Positions 34,974 through 43,161 of a stretch of DNA of 64,000 nucleotides are shown here, in pieces; the stretch's first letter is position 1; each line of letters starts with the position of its first letter. The notes beneath the pieces are model-generated. The model was given only the letters and a program-made list of their open reading frames with translations, was not told the DNA's origin and searched no databases. The DNA comes from Streptomyces malaysiensis subsp. samsunensis (GTDB lineage: Bacteria; Actinomycetota; Actinomycetes; Streptomycetales; Streptomycetaceae): contig NZ_JANIIC010000059.1 in assembly GCF_024519315.1 (NCBI RefSeq), positions 1-64,000 on the forward strand, written 5' to 3'. The translations under genes were made by a program, and so were the position numbers.

Positions 34974-35472
34974 CCCGCGTCGGCCGGTCGCCCTCGCTGT
35001 AGCCCGGTCGATGAAGGCGTCGCGCAGTCGCATCCGTGTTGTCGGCCAGGGCTGGTAGGCGAGGGCGTCAAGCGGCGTGCGGCACGAATGAGACGTGATA
35101 GCTGGACTGCGGCGGCGTGCGATCCCTCGCATTCCTTCTGGACTCAGAGCCGCTGGACCTGTCGATCTTCGCGCATCCGAGTTTTGCGGAAGACAGTCAA
35201 GAACTCGATACGGCGGCCCGGTGCGAGCCAGTAGGAAGGCGTACCGCCCCGTCGCCCAGGTGAAAGCGAAGCTCGCGGGCGGGCCCGCTCAATGGCGCAC
35301 ATTCGGTTCGCCGATTGTCGTCCGCTCTTGCGCCAAGCCGTCGGCGCGACGCTCCACCGCGCCCCAAGTTCCGCGAGTTACTTGTAGCAGGTCAGGGCGG
35401 CGGCCATGGCCTGGCCTCGGCTCTGCCGGTCGTTGCGGACCACGTACCGGATCTTGAGACCACGAGCAGCCC
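34974..35472. other. 499-bp interval with no supported gene
   Basis: No open frame here has a convincing start. One frame on the plus strand reads FLLDSEPLDLSIFAHPSFAE before a stop, which looks protein-like but lacks a start and does not extend, so it may be a fragment of a lost gene. A promoter for the DinB-like gene is likely at the right end. Confidence 0.4.
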
Positions 35473-36198
35473 ATGGCAGGCTCATTCCGCATGATCGATG
35501 AATTCGCGAAAGACAACTTGCACGGGAGACTGCGGCGGGACCGCAAGGCGCTGCTCTGGAAACTCGACGGCTTGTCCGAATACGACGCCCGCCGACCTTT
35601 GACAGCGACCGGGACCAACCTCCTCGGCCTGGTCAAACATGTGGCCACCGTGGAGGCCAGGTACTTCGGCGAGGTCTTCGACCGCCCTTCTCCGGAACCA
35701 CTGTGCCGGTGGCAGGACTCCGACGGCAGCGATCAGTGGGCGGCCGAGGACGAGACCCGCGATCAGATCATCGGGTTCTACCGGCGCACGTGGGAGCACT
35801 CGGACGCGACGATCAACGAGCTTCCCCTCGACGCCCCCGGCCACGTGCCATGGTGGTCGGAGCCTTCTCCCAACACGAACCTGTTCGCCGTCATGCTCCA
35901 TGTCCTCAGCGAGACCATCCGGCATGCCGGGCACGCCGATATCCTGCGCGAGGGCCTCGACGGCCGGACCGGGTTGCGCGCCGAACACGAGAAGCGGATC
36001 GACGAGGAAGCCCGTGCGGCCTACTGCGCGAAGATCGAGCAGGCCGCCAGGACGGCCGCACCGATCAAGGCGGGCGGGGGCCGCGCCGAACAGATGCAGC
36101 GCCTCCAGCATGCGGAAGGGCCGTTCGCGAGTTCTCAGCCCTCCGCCTTGGCCACCCCGATCGGGCAGGAGACGCCCGTGCCGCCGATGCCGCAGTAG
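35473..36198 (+). CDS. DinB-family (DUF664) protein
   Basis: A 241-residue protein of the DinB/YfiT-like four-helix fold: GTNLLGLVKHVATVEARYFG with the metal-ligand-type His, then LHVLSETIRHAGHADILREG with two more His. Such proteins include mycothiol- or bacillithiol-dependent transferases and uncharacterised members. Its last 64 bp overlap the 3' end of msrA on the other strand, and the region after about residue 205 is not family-like, suggesting read-through into neighbouring sequence. In-frame ATG at 35491 is an alternative start. Confidence 0.78.
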   Translation: MAGSFRMIDEFAKDNLHGRLRRDRKALLWKLDGLSEYDARRPLTATGTNLLGLVKHVATVEARYFGEVFDRPSPEPLCRWQDSDGSDQWAAEDETRDQIIGFYRRTWEHSDATINELPLDAPGHVPWWSEPSPNTNLFAVMLHVLSETIRHAGHADILREGLDGRTGLRAEHEKRIDEEARAAYCAKIEQAARTAAPIKAGGGRAEQMQRLQHAEGPFASSQPSALATPIGQETPVPPMPQ

Positions 36199-36794
36199 CC
36201 GGCTGGGTTTTTGTCCAGGTACTGCTGGTGGTATGCCTCGGCCGCGTAGAAGGGGCCGGCGGGGAGGATTTCGGTGGTGATCTCGCCGTAGCCGGAGCCG
36301 GTCAGGACGGACTGGTAGGCGGCGCGGGAGGACTCGGCCTCGGACTGCTGCTCGGGGGAGTGGGTGTAGATCGCCGAGCGGTACTGGGTGCCGACGTCGT
36401 TGCCCTGGCGGAAGCCCTGGGTGGGGTCGTGGGACTCCCAGAAGAGCTTCAGGAGGGCGGCGTAGGAGGTGACGGCCGGGTCGAAGACGACGCGGACGGC
36501 CTCGGTGTGGCCGGTGAGGCCGCTGCACACCTCTTCGTAGGTGGGGTTCTCGGTGTGGCCGCCCTGGTAGCCGACGAGCGTGGTCCACACGCCCGGGGCC
36601 TGCCAGAACTTCCGCTCCGCGCCCCAGAAGCAGCCCAGGCCGAAGTCGGCGACGACCAGGCCCTCCGGGTACGGGCCGGTCAGGGGGTTGCCGAGGACCG
36701 TGTGGCGGTCGGGGACGGCGAAACCCGGTTCGGGGCGGCCCTTCAGCGCCTCCTCGGGGGTGGGGAGGTGGGTCCTGTGGCGGCTGAACAGCAT
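36135..36794 (-). CDS. msrA: Peptide-methionine (S)-S-oxide reductase MsrA
   Basis: A 219-residue MsrA that reduces methionine sulfoxide. The catalytic motif GLGCFWGAERKFW has its Cys at residue 55. Family signatures VGYQGGHTENPTYEEVCSGL, GFRQGNDVGTQYRSAIYTHS and EAYHQQYLDKNP follow. Resolving Cys residues lie in GYCGIGGTGVSCPIG. The last 64 bp overlap the convergent DinB-like gene. Confidence 0.95.
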   Translation of the reverse strand: MLFSRHRTHLPTPEEALKGRPEPGFAVPDRHTVLGNPLTGPYPEGLVVADFGLGCFWGAERKFWQAPGVWTTLVGYQGGHTENPTYEEVCSGLTGHTEAVRVVFDPAVTSYAALLKLFWESHDPTQGFRQGNDVGTQYRSAIYTHSPEQQSEAESSRAAYQSVLTGSGYGEITTEILPAGPFYAAEAYHQQYLDKNPAGYCGIGGTGVSCPIGVAKAEG

Positions 36795-36932
36795 TTTCGG
36801 GCTCCTCGCGTAACGGGTACGGCGGCTGCGGCATTCGTCGTATACGGGTGCGCGGCGCTATCACGACAACGGATACGGGGCGGAGGGAATTCCGGCCCCG
36901 CCGGCGCGGGGGCCGTTCAGCGCGGCAGGCGT

Positions 36933-38030
36933 TCAGCGCGGCAGCGTCGCCGGGGTGCCGCCGCCGCCCTCCCAGCCCGCCACCGCGAGCGCCCGGTAGA
37001 CCGTGTACTCGGCCGCCGGATCCACTCCGTACGACCACGGGACCGCGCCCACATGGCCGTCCACATGGCGCAGCTGCTCCAGCGCCTCCGCGTACCGCTC
37101 CGACCGGACCAGGAAGAAGACCAGCAGGTGGCGGACGTGCGGCAGTACCGGGTGGTCGGCGGGGGCCTGGCGAACGGCGTAGAGGGCGCCCTCGACGGCC
37201 TTCGTGATCACCTCGCTGCGGTAGAGGGTGCGCACGAGATTGGCCTCCGGCAGGTGCTCGAAGACGCCGAAGAGGGGCAGGGCGGGCAGCAGGCTCTTCT
37301 CGGGGGCGGAGGCGGCGGCCGCGTGGGTGAAGGCGTCGGCGAGGTCCTGGGAGCCGTGCCACTTCTCGCACCAGTAGTGGAGGGCGGCCAGGTGGGCGCC
37401 CATATGGTGCGGGGCGAGCTGGGTGACCTTGGTCCACAGCTCCTCGAAGTCGGCCTGCCGGTAGGCCATACCGCGGGCCACGCCGAGCTCGATGATGTGC
37501 GGCACCGGGTCCTTCGGGGCCAGCCGGGCCGCCTCGTGGCAGACGTCCCGGGCCTCCTCCAGGATCATCCGGAAGTCCTGCGAGGATGGGTCGAGCAGCG
37601 CCTGCCGGACCAGGAACTCCGCCTGTACCGCCGCCGCGCCCGGGTCCTCCGGGGCCGCCACCCGCCAGGTGCGCAGCCACATTCCGCCCTGGCCGGGCGC
37701 CTGGGCGAGCTCGAATGCCGCCGCCCCGGCCAGCGTCTGCACCCGCTGCCAGCGCAGCTCCGAGGTGGCCTCGGTGAGCGCGAGCAGACGGGCGGCCGGC
37801 TGCCAGTCCTGCCGGGCCTGGACTTCCTCCAGCGTGTCGATCAGCTGCCGGTCCGGTCCGGGCAGCCGTACGTCCAGCCGTTCGCGCGGTACGAAGCCGT
37901 ACTCCTGCGGATCCGAGGCGCGCATCGCGCCCTGTACGGCCCCGCGGCCTCCGCGCAACCGCCGCAGGGCCGGTACGACGATCAGCCCGCCGATCATGAC
38001 GATGGCGATGAGGAAGATCAGAAGCTCCAT
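36933..38030 (-). CDS. Membrane-anchored TPR-like protein, unknown function
   Basis: A 365-residue protein with an N-terminal hydrophobic segment (MELLIFLIAIVMIGGLIVVP) followed by mostly helical sequence with tetratricopeptide-like pairs (ARDVCHEAARLAPKDPVPHI, LWTKVTQLAPHHMGAHLAAL, SERYAEALEQLRHVDGHVGA). Probably a membrane-tethered helical scaffold. The ATG at 38030 is chosen because upstream residues are not conserved-looking. Its neighbours msrA and metB suggest a core chromosomal gene, but I cannot name it. Confidence 0.65.
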   Translation of the reverse strand: MELLIFLIAIVMIGGLIVVPALRRLRGGRGAVQGAMRASDPQEYGFVPRERLDVRLPGPDRQLIDTLEEVQARQDWQPAARLLALTEATSELRWQRVQTLAGAAAFELAQAPGQGGMWLRTWRVAAPEDPGAAAVQAEFLVRQALLDPSSQDFRMILEEARDVCHEAARLAPKDPVPHIIELGVARGMAYRQADFEELWTKVTQLAPHHMGAHLAALHYWCEKWHGSQDLADAFTHAAAASAPEKSLLPALPLFGVFEHLPEANLVRTLYRSEVITKAVEGALYAVRQAPADHPVLPHVRHLLVFFLVRSERYAEALEQLRHVDGHVGAVPWSYGVDPAAEYTVYRALAVAGWEGGGGTPATLPR

Positions 38031-38173
38031 GAGGTGTCCCCGTGTGGAAGTCCCGTAACGGCTTGTGGTCCAGAACGGCTTGTGGTCCAGCCTATGCGCC
38101 CCGGCGGTCGTTCCCATGCGCCCCGGCGGTCGGTGAATCCAGCAGGGCCGTGCCGGGCGTTACGCTCGGCCCC

Positions 38174-39337
38174 ATGAGCCACCAGCACCCCCAGGGGCAT
38201 CCTCAGAGTTTCGAGACGCTCGCGATCCACGCGGGCCAGGAGGCGGACTCCCTCACCGGCGCCGTCGTCCCCCCGATCTACCAGGTCTCCACCTATAAGC
38301 AGGACGGTGTCGGCGGTCTGCGGGGCGGCTATGAGTACAGCCGTTCCGCCAACCCCACCCGCACCGCGCTTGAGGAGAACCTGGCGGCGCTGGAGGGCGG
38401 CCGCCGCGGCCTCGCCTTCGCCTCCGGCCTCGCCGCCGAGGACTGCCTGCTGCGCACGCTTCTGGTGCCGGGCGACCACGTCGTCATCCCGGACGACGCC
38501 TACGGCGGTACGTTCCGCCTGTTCGCCAAGGTCGTGGAGCGCTGGGGGGTGGAGTGGTCGGTCGCCGACACCTCCGACCCGGCGGCGGTACGGGCCGCGC
38601 TCCGCCCCCGTACGAAGGTGATCTGGGTCGAGACCCCGAGCAACCCGCTGCTCGGCATCACCGACATCGCCGCCGTCGCCGACATCGCCCGCACCGCGGG
38701 GGCCCGGCTGGTGGTGGACAACACCTTCGCCAGCCCCTACCTCCAGCAGCCGCTCGCGCTCGGCGCGGACGTCGTGGTGCACTCCACCACCAAGTACATG
38801 GGCGGGCACTCGGACGTCGTCGGCGGTGCGCTGATCGTCTCCGACACCGGCCTCGGGGACGAACTCGCCTTCCACCAGAACGCGATGGGCGCCATCGCCG
38901 GGCCCTTCGACGCCTGGCTGGTGATGCGCGGCATCAAGACCCTCGCCGTGCGCATGGACCGGCACAGTGCCAACGCCACGCGGATCGCGGAGATGCTCAT
39001 CGCCCACCCCAAGGTGACCCAGGTCTACTACCCGGGGCTGCCGGAGCACGCGGGGCACGAGATCGCGGCCAAGCAGATGCGGGCCTTCGGCGGCATGGTG
39101 TCCTTCCAGGTCGCGGGCGGTGAGGAGGCGGCGGTCGAGGTGTGCGACCGGGCGCGGCTGTTCACGCTCGGGGAGTCCCTCGGCGGCGTCGAGTCGCTGA
39201 TCGAGCACCCGGGGCGGATGACGCACGCCTCGGCGGCGGGCTCGGCGCTCGAGGTGCCGGCCGATCTCGTACGGCTGTCGGTCGGCATCGAGTCGGTCGA
39301 CGATCTGCTGATGGATCTGGGCCAGGCGCTGGGCTGA
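38174..39337 (+). CDS. metB: Cystathionine gamma-synthase
   Basis: A 387-residue PLP enzyme of the Cys/Met metabolism family: FETLAIHAGQEADSLTGAVV at the start, YEYSRSANPTRTALEENLAA, WVETPSNPLLGITDIAAVAD, and the PLP-lysine motif VVHSTTKYMGGHSDVVGGAL near residue 207. The closing region SVGIESVDDLLMDLGQALG is typical. It joins O-acylhomoserine and cysteine, though cystathionine gamma-lyase activity cannot be excluded from sequence. The stop codon opens a 53-bp tandem array built from its own 3' end. Confidence 0.92.
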   Translation: MSHQHPQGHPQSFETLAIHAGQEADSLTGAVVPPIYQVSTYKQDGVGGLRGGYEYSRSANPTRTALEENLAALEGGRRGLAFASGLAAEDCLLRTLLVPGDHVVIPDDAYGGTFRLFAKVVERWGVEWSVADTSDPAAVRAALRPRTKVIWVETPSNPLLGITDIAAVADIARTAGARLVVDNTFASPYLQQPLALGADVVVHSTTKYMGGHSDVVGGALIVSDTGLGDELAFHQNAMGAIAGPFDAWLVMRGIKTLAVRMDRHSANATRIAEMLIAHPKVTQVYYPGLPEHAGHEIAAKQMRAFGGMVSFQVAGGEEAAVEVCDRARLFTLGESLGGVESLIEHPGRMTHASAAGSALEVPADLVRLSVGIESVDDLLMDLGQALG

Positions 39338-39338
39338 C

Positions 39339-39600
39339 GCGGCGCTGGGGCAGGCTCTGGGCTGGTGCCTTGGGTTGGGCGTTGGGCTCGTGCGGCGCTG
39401 GGGCAGGCTCTGGGCTGGTGCCTTGGGTTGGGCGTTGGGCTCGTGCGGCGCTGGGGCAGGCTCTGGGCTGGTGCCTTGGGTTGGGCGTTGGGCTCGTGCG
39501 GCGCTGGGGCAGGCTCTGGGCTGGTGCCTTGGGTTGGGCGTTGGGCTCGTGCCGCTCTGGGCCAGGTTCTGGGTTGACGCCGTGGGTCAGGCTCCGGGCT
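39339..39600. repeat. 53-bp tandem array immediately after metB
   Basis: Four near-identical units start at 39339, 39392, 39445 and 39498, and a degenerate fifth starts at 39551. Each unit carries CTGGGGCAGGCTCTGGGCTG, which mirrors the last codons of metB (LGQALG then TGA). In the middle copies the TGA position is TGG; in the fifth it is TGA again. The array fills the gap to the converging small membrane protein gene. Confidence 0.88.
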
Positions 39601-39641
39601 GGCGCCCGGATCGCCGGTCCGGTCCGGGGTTTTGAGGGGCG

Positions 39642-39896
39642 TCACCATCCTTCGAGGGGAGGGGTGGTGTCGGTGGGCGGCGGTGCGGTCCACGGTTCGA
39701 CGATCGCCGCCCAGACGGCGAAGGCGACGACCGCGGCGAGCAGCAGCAGCCAGCCGACGGTGCGCACCACCTGGTGGCGGCGGAGCATCCGCCGCCCCCG
39801 CTCGGCCGCCCGGCCCGCCAGATCCGGCGGCAGCGCCGGATGCGGGCCCTCCAGCATCCGGCGGACCTCGGTCTCCTTGCGGTCCGGGAAGCTCAT
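39642..39896 (-). CDS. Small single-pass membrane protein downstream of a sigma-like gene
   Basis: An 84-residue protein: FPDRKETEVRRMLEGPHPAL is cytoplasmic-like, then a single hydrophobic segment (VGWLLLLAAVVAFAVWAAIV) and a Pro/Thr-rich tail. The ATG overlaps the upstream sigma-like gene stop (ATGA, 39893-39896). By position it could be an anti-sigma or membrane partner, but it lacks the zinc-binding HxxxCxxC anti-sigma motif, so that is only a guess. Confidence 0.65.
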   Translation of the reverse strand: MSFPDRKETEVRRMLEGPHPALPPDLAGRAAERGRRMLRRHQVVRTVGWLLLLAAVVAFAVWAAIVEPWTAPPPTDTTPPLEGW

Positions 39897-40510
39897 GGTG
39901 CGACCCCGGCTCCGGCTTCGGCTCCTGATCCGGTTCCGGCCGCGGCTCCGGTTCCGGCCGCGCCGGTGGCCGCCGGGCGACCGGTGGACGAAGGCGTTCC
40001 AGCGGATGGGGACGTTCCGGCGGACGGTGGCGTTCCGGCGGACGGTGGCGTTCCGGTGGCGCCGCGCCGGGGTGCGGCGCTCCGCATCGCCGTGACCGCG
40101 CGGGTGCAGATCGCCCGGACCCGCTCGGCCGGGAGCCCGAGTGCCGCCGCCGTCTGCTCCTCCGCGACCCCCTCGTACAGCCGCAGCACCAGCACCAGCC
40201 GCTCCTGCGGGGTGAGCCGGGCCAGGGTGCCGCCGCGCGGGTGCCGGTAGCGGTGGCCCCGGTGGGCGAAGAGGGCGGCCAGCGTCCGGCGGGTGTGGTC
40301 GTACGGATCCTCGCCGCGCAGCCGGTCCCAGCGGGCGTACGTGCGCGCGAGCGCGGCGGTCAGCAGGCGCTCGGCGGCTTCGGTGTCCCCCGTCGGCTCC
40401 CCCGTGAGCAGTGCGGCGGCATGCAGCAAACGGCCACCCGCGCCCGCGACGAATGCCTCGAACTCCCGGGCCCGGCGGCCATCCCGTGCTGCCCGCCGAT
40501 CTCGCACCAC
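39893..40510 (-). CDS. ECF-type (SigE-like) sigma factor with low-complexity tail
   Basis: A 205-residue protein. The N-terminal region FEAFVAGAGGRLLHAAALLT is region-2-like, and LTPQERLVLVLRLYEGVAEE followed by TAAALGLPAERVRAICTRAV is a region-4 helix-turn-helix. This fits the small actinobacterial SigE/sigma-70-like group. The last 60 residues are repeated Thr/Pro/Ser/Gly/Ala units (TPPSAGTPPSAGTSPSAG), encoded by an 18-bp-type repeat at about 40005-40060, and are probably disordered. It is coupled to the small membrane protein gene. Confidence 0.72.
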   Translation of the reverse strand: MVRDRRAARDGRRAREFEAFVAGAGGRLLHAAALLTGEPTGDTEAAERLLTAALARTYARWDRLRGEDPYDHTRRTLAALFAHRGHRYRHPRGGTLARLTPQERLVLVLRLYEGVAEEQTAAALGLPAERVRAICTRAVTAMRSAAPRRGATGTPPSAGTPPSAGTSPSAGTPSSTGRPAATGAAGTGAAAGTGSGAEAGAGVAP

Positions 40511-40578
40511 GCCCTCCGCCTCCCGTTCCTTTAGGACACGGCAGGCACAGGCGAGTGGTCAAGAGGTCTGCAACGGGG

Positions 40579-41079
40579 TCAGGTGGCGGGCGCCGCCTGG
40601 GGCACCGTGGCGTGCGCGGCGGAGAGTGCGACGTTGAAACGGGTCAGCAGATCGCAGAAGATGTCACGCTCCTCCGCTGTCCAGTCCCCAGTCACGCGGG
40701 CCATCAGGTCGCGCCGTGAGGAGCGCACCTCCTCCAGGCGGGCCTTGCCGCGCGGGGAGAGCTGGAGCACGACCGCACGGCCGTCCTCGGGGTGCGAGGT
40801 CCGCTTGACCATGCCGGAGTCGACCAGCGGGGCGACCTGGCGGGTCACGGTGGACGAGTCGATGCCCATGCTCCCCGCAAGCGCTTTGACCCCCATCGGG
40901 CCTTCTTGGTCGAGCCGGTTGAGCAGCAGATACGCGGCTCGGTCCATGGAGTTGCGGGCCTGGCCGACGCCGCCGAGCCGGGTCTGTTCCGCACGGCGGG
41001 CGAAGACGGCGACCTGATGCTGGAGCGTGTCCAGTACGCCGGTGTCGAGTTGAGTCGTCATGTCCGATTGGGTGGGCAT
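40579..41079 (-). CDS. MarR-family transcriptional regulator
   Basis: A 166-residue regulator: AAYLLLNRLDQEGPMGVKAL, AGSMGIDSSTVTRQVAPLVD and SGMVKRTSHPEDGRAVVLQL give the winged helix with the conserved Asp/Arg wing. It is divergent from ilvA. The start may be at 41079 or at the second ATG (41061). Its targets are unknown. Confidence 0.88.
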   Translation of the reverse strand: MPTQSDMTTQLDTGVLDTLQHQVAVFARRAEQTRLGGVGQARNSMDRAAYLLLNRLDQEGPMGVKALAGSMGIDSSTVTRQVAPLVDSGMVKRTSHPEDGRAVVLQLSPRGKARLEEVRSSRRDLMARVTGDWTAEERDIFCDLLTRFNVALSAAHATVPQAAPAT

Positions 41080-41235
41080 GGCCTAGGGCTCACTTCATGC
41101 GGTGGTCTGTGGGATGTGGCACAGAGTACGCGGCTGGGGCCCCGCCCGTACGGGGGCTGTAAAAACCTGACGGGCCCCGAGCCACAACCTGCCGTTCTGA
41201 GTCGTTTCCTGTTGCCATAGCCGGGCCGGTGGGCT

Positions 41236-41320
41236 CCACGCCCGGAACCCACCCGACCACGCCCGGAACCGACTCGGACCACGTCCGGAACCGACCCGAC
41301 CACGTCCGGAACCCACCCGG
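41236..41320. repeat. 21-22-bp tandem array in the MarR/ilvA divergent region
   Basis: Four units starting CCACG(C/T)CCGGAACC at 41236, 41257, 41279 and 41300. A run of the hexamer CACCGG follows at about 41355-41385. The array lies in the 367-bp divergent interval, well away from either start codon. Whether it is regulatory is unknown. Confidence 0.7.
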
Positions 41321-41446
41321 GCCTCGCCCGGGCCCCGGCCGGCCCTCGCTCGTGCACCGGCACCGGCACCGGCACCGGCACCGCGTCGGCTCGGCCCGCG
41401 GCGGCCCGCGGCGGCCTACCAGGGGTGAGCTGCCAGACTGGGGACC

Positions 41447-42865
41447 ATGGCTGCACGACTCGGCGACGAGGACGGGCCCGGCTCCGGATCCGGCCCGGCC
41501 TCGCACCTCACCTCCTCCCCTGCCCCTGCTTCCGCTGCCGGGGGCGCGGTCTCCGAAGGCTCCGTTTCCGATTCCGCTTCGGAGGGTTCCGGCCCCGTTG
41601 CTCCCGCCCCGAAGGGTTCCGCCCTGGAGGATTCCGCCTCCGAGGGAGCGCGGACGGTCACTCTCGACGATGTCCGCAGCGCGCAGAAGACGCTCTCGGG
41701 GATCTCCCGGCTCACCGCCCTGGAGGGCAGCCGCTATCTGTCCGGTCTGGTCGGCTCTCCGGTCCACTTCAAATGCGAGAACCTCCAGCGCACCGGGTCG
41801 TTCAAGCTGCGCGGCGGCTATGTGCGGATCGCGGGGCTCAGCCCCGAGGAGCGGGCGGCCGGGGTGGTCGCGGCCAGCGCCGGGAACCACGCCCAGGGCG
41901 TCGCCCTCGCGGCCTCGCTGCTGGGGGTGCGTTCGACGGTCTTCATGCCCGAGGGCGCACCGCTGCCGAAGATCGCGGCCACCCGGGACTACGGCGCCGA
42001 GGTGCGGCTGTGCGGTCAGATCGTGGACGAGACGATGCGGGCGGCGCAGGAGTACGCCGAGCGCACGGGCGCGGTCTTCATCCACCCCTTCGACCACCCG
42101 GACATCATCGCCGGGCAGGGCACGGTGGGGCTGGAGATCCTGGAGCAGTGCCCCGAGGTGCGCACCGTGGTGGTGGGCATCGGCGGGGGCGGGCTGGCCG
42201 CCGGGATCGCGGTGGCGGTGAAGGCGCTGCGGCCGGATGTGCGGGTGGTGGGGGTGCAGGCGGAGGGTGCCGCGGCGTATCCGCCGTCGCTGGCGGCCGG
42301 GCGGCCGGTCACGATCGACGCGCCCGTGACGATGGCGGACGGCATCAAGGTGGGGCGGCCGGGCGAGGTGCCGTTCCGGATCATCGAGGAACTCGTCGAC
42401 GAGGTCCGTACGGTCACCGAGGACGAGCTGTCCAGCGCGTTGCTGCTGTGCCTGGAGCGGGCGAAGCTGGTGGTGGAGCCGGCGGGCGCGAGCCCGGTGG
42501 CGGCGCTGCTGTCGGATCCGAAGTCCTTCGAGGGGCCGGTGGTCGCGGTGCTCTCGGGCGGCAACGTCGATCCGCTGCTGATGCAGCGCATCCTGCGGCA
42601 CGGCATGGCCGCGGCGGGGCGCTATCTGTCGCTGCGGCTGCGGCTCACCGACCGACCGGGGGCGCTGGCCACGCTGCTGGGCGTGCTGTCGACGCTGGAC
42701 GCCAATGTGCTCGACGTCAGCCATGTACGCACCAATCCGCGGCTCGGGCTGAGCGAGGCCGAGGTGGAGCTGCACCTGGAGACGAAGGGGACGGACCACT
42801 GCGAGGACGTACGGGAGGCGCTGCGCGGGGCTGGATACACGGTGATGGCCGACGTGATGGTCTGA
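41447..42865 (+). CDS. ilvA: Threonine ammonia-lyase with ACT-like C-terminus
   Basis: A 472-residue PLP enzyme converting threonine to 2-oxobutyrate for isoleucine synthesis. The PLP-lysine motif is HFKCENLQRTGSFKLRGGYV, and SAGNHAQGVALAASLLGV, GIGGGGLAAGIAVAV and VAVLSGGNVDPLLM are the other signatures. A short C-terminal ACT-like domain follows (LRLRLTDRPGALATLLGVLS). The first 67 residues are a Ser/Ala/Gly-rich extension not seen in most relatives, where the protein begins near VTLDDVRSAQKTLSGI; no good internal start codon was found, so the extension is kept. Confidence 0.9.
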   Translation: MAARLGDEDGPGSGSGPASHLTSSPAPASAAGGAVSEGSVSDSASEGSGPVAPAPKGSALEDSASEGARTVTLDDVRSAQKTLSGISRLTALEGSRYLSGLVGSPVHFKCENLQRTGSFKLRGGYVRIAGLSPEERAAGVVAASAGNHAQGVALAASLLGVRSTVFMPEGAPLPKIAATRDYGAEVRLCGQIVDETMRAAQEYAERTGAVFIHPFDHPDIIAGQGTVGLEILEQCPEVRTVVVGIGGGGLAAGIAVAVKALRPDVRVVGVQAEGAAAYPPSLAAGRPVTIDAPVTMADGIKVGRPGEVPFRIIEELVDEVRTVTEDELSSALLLCLERAKLVVEPAGASPVAALLSDPKSFEGPVVAVLSGGNVDPLLMQRILRHGMAAAGRYLSLRLRLTDRPGALATLLGVLSTLDANVLDVSHVRTNPRLGLSEAEVELHLETKGTDHCEDVREALRGAGYTVMADVMV

Positions 42866-43046
42866 CGTGGTGGCCCGCGTAACGGGCTGACGACGGGAGG
42901 GGCCCGCACCTCGGCGCTTGGCGCTCGGGGCTCAGCGCTCGGCGCTCGTAGCTGACGCCATGCCCACCCGGGGCCGACGGCCGCTCGGGGGCCGACGTGT
43001 GCCCAGGAATCGACGGCAGGCCACCCTTTCTTTGGTTCACATATAT

Positions 43047-43060
43047 CGCGATGTATCGCG
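43047..43060. promoter_or_regulatory. Candidate PadR-type operator
   Basis: CGCGATGTATCGCG is a perfect palindrome (6-bp arms, 2-bp centre) within an AT-rich stretch, preceded by another ATATCGCG. Such sites are typical of PadR-like repressors of drug-exporter genes. It lies 102 bp upstream of the ABC exporter start. No PadR gene is in the window. Confidence 0.45.
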
Positions 43061-43161
43061 TCCCCGATACCTTTGCCGTCCAGTTGCTGCCGTGCGCTGC
43101 CTATTTGGGCGGACTTATGCCTTGATTGAGTGGAACCGACCCAACCCCGGGGAGTGCCAAC

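Noticed and set aside
39339..39600. Possible CRISPR array
   Set aside because: Units are head-to-tail with no distinct spacers, and no cas genes are present.
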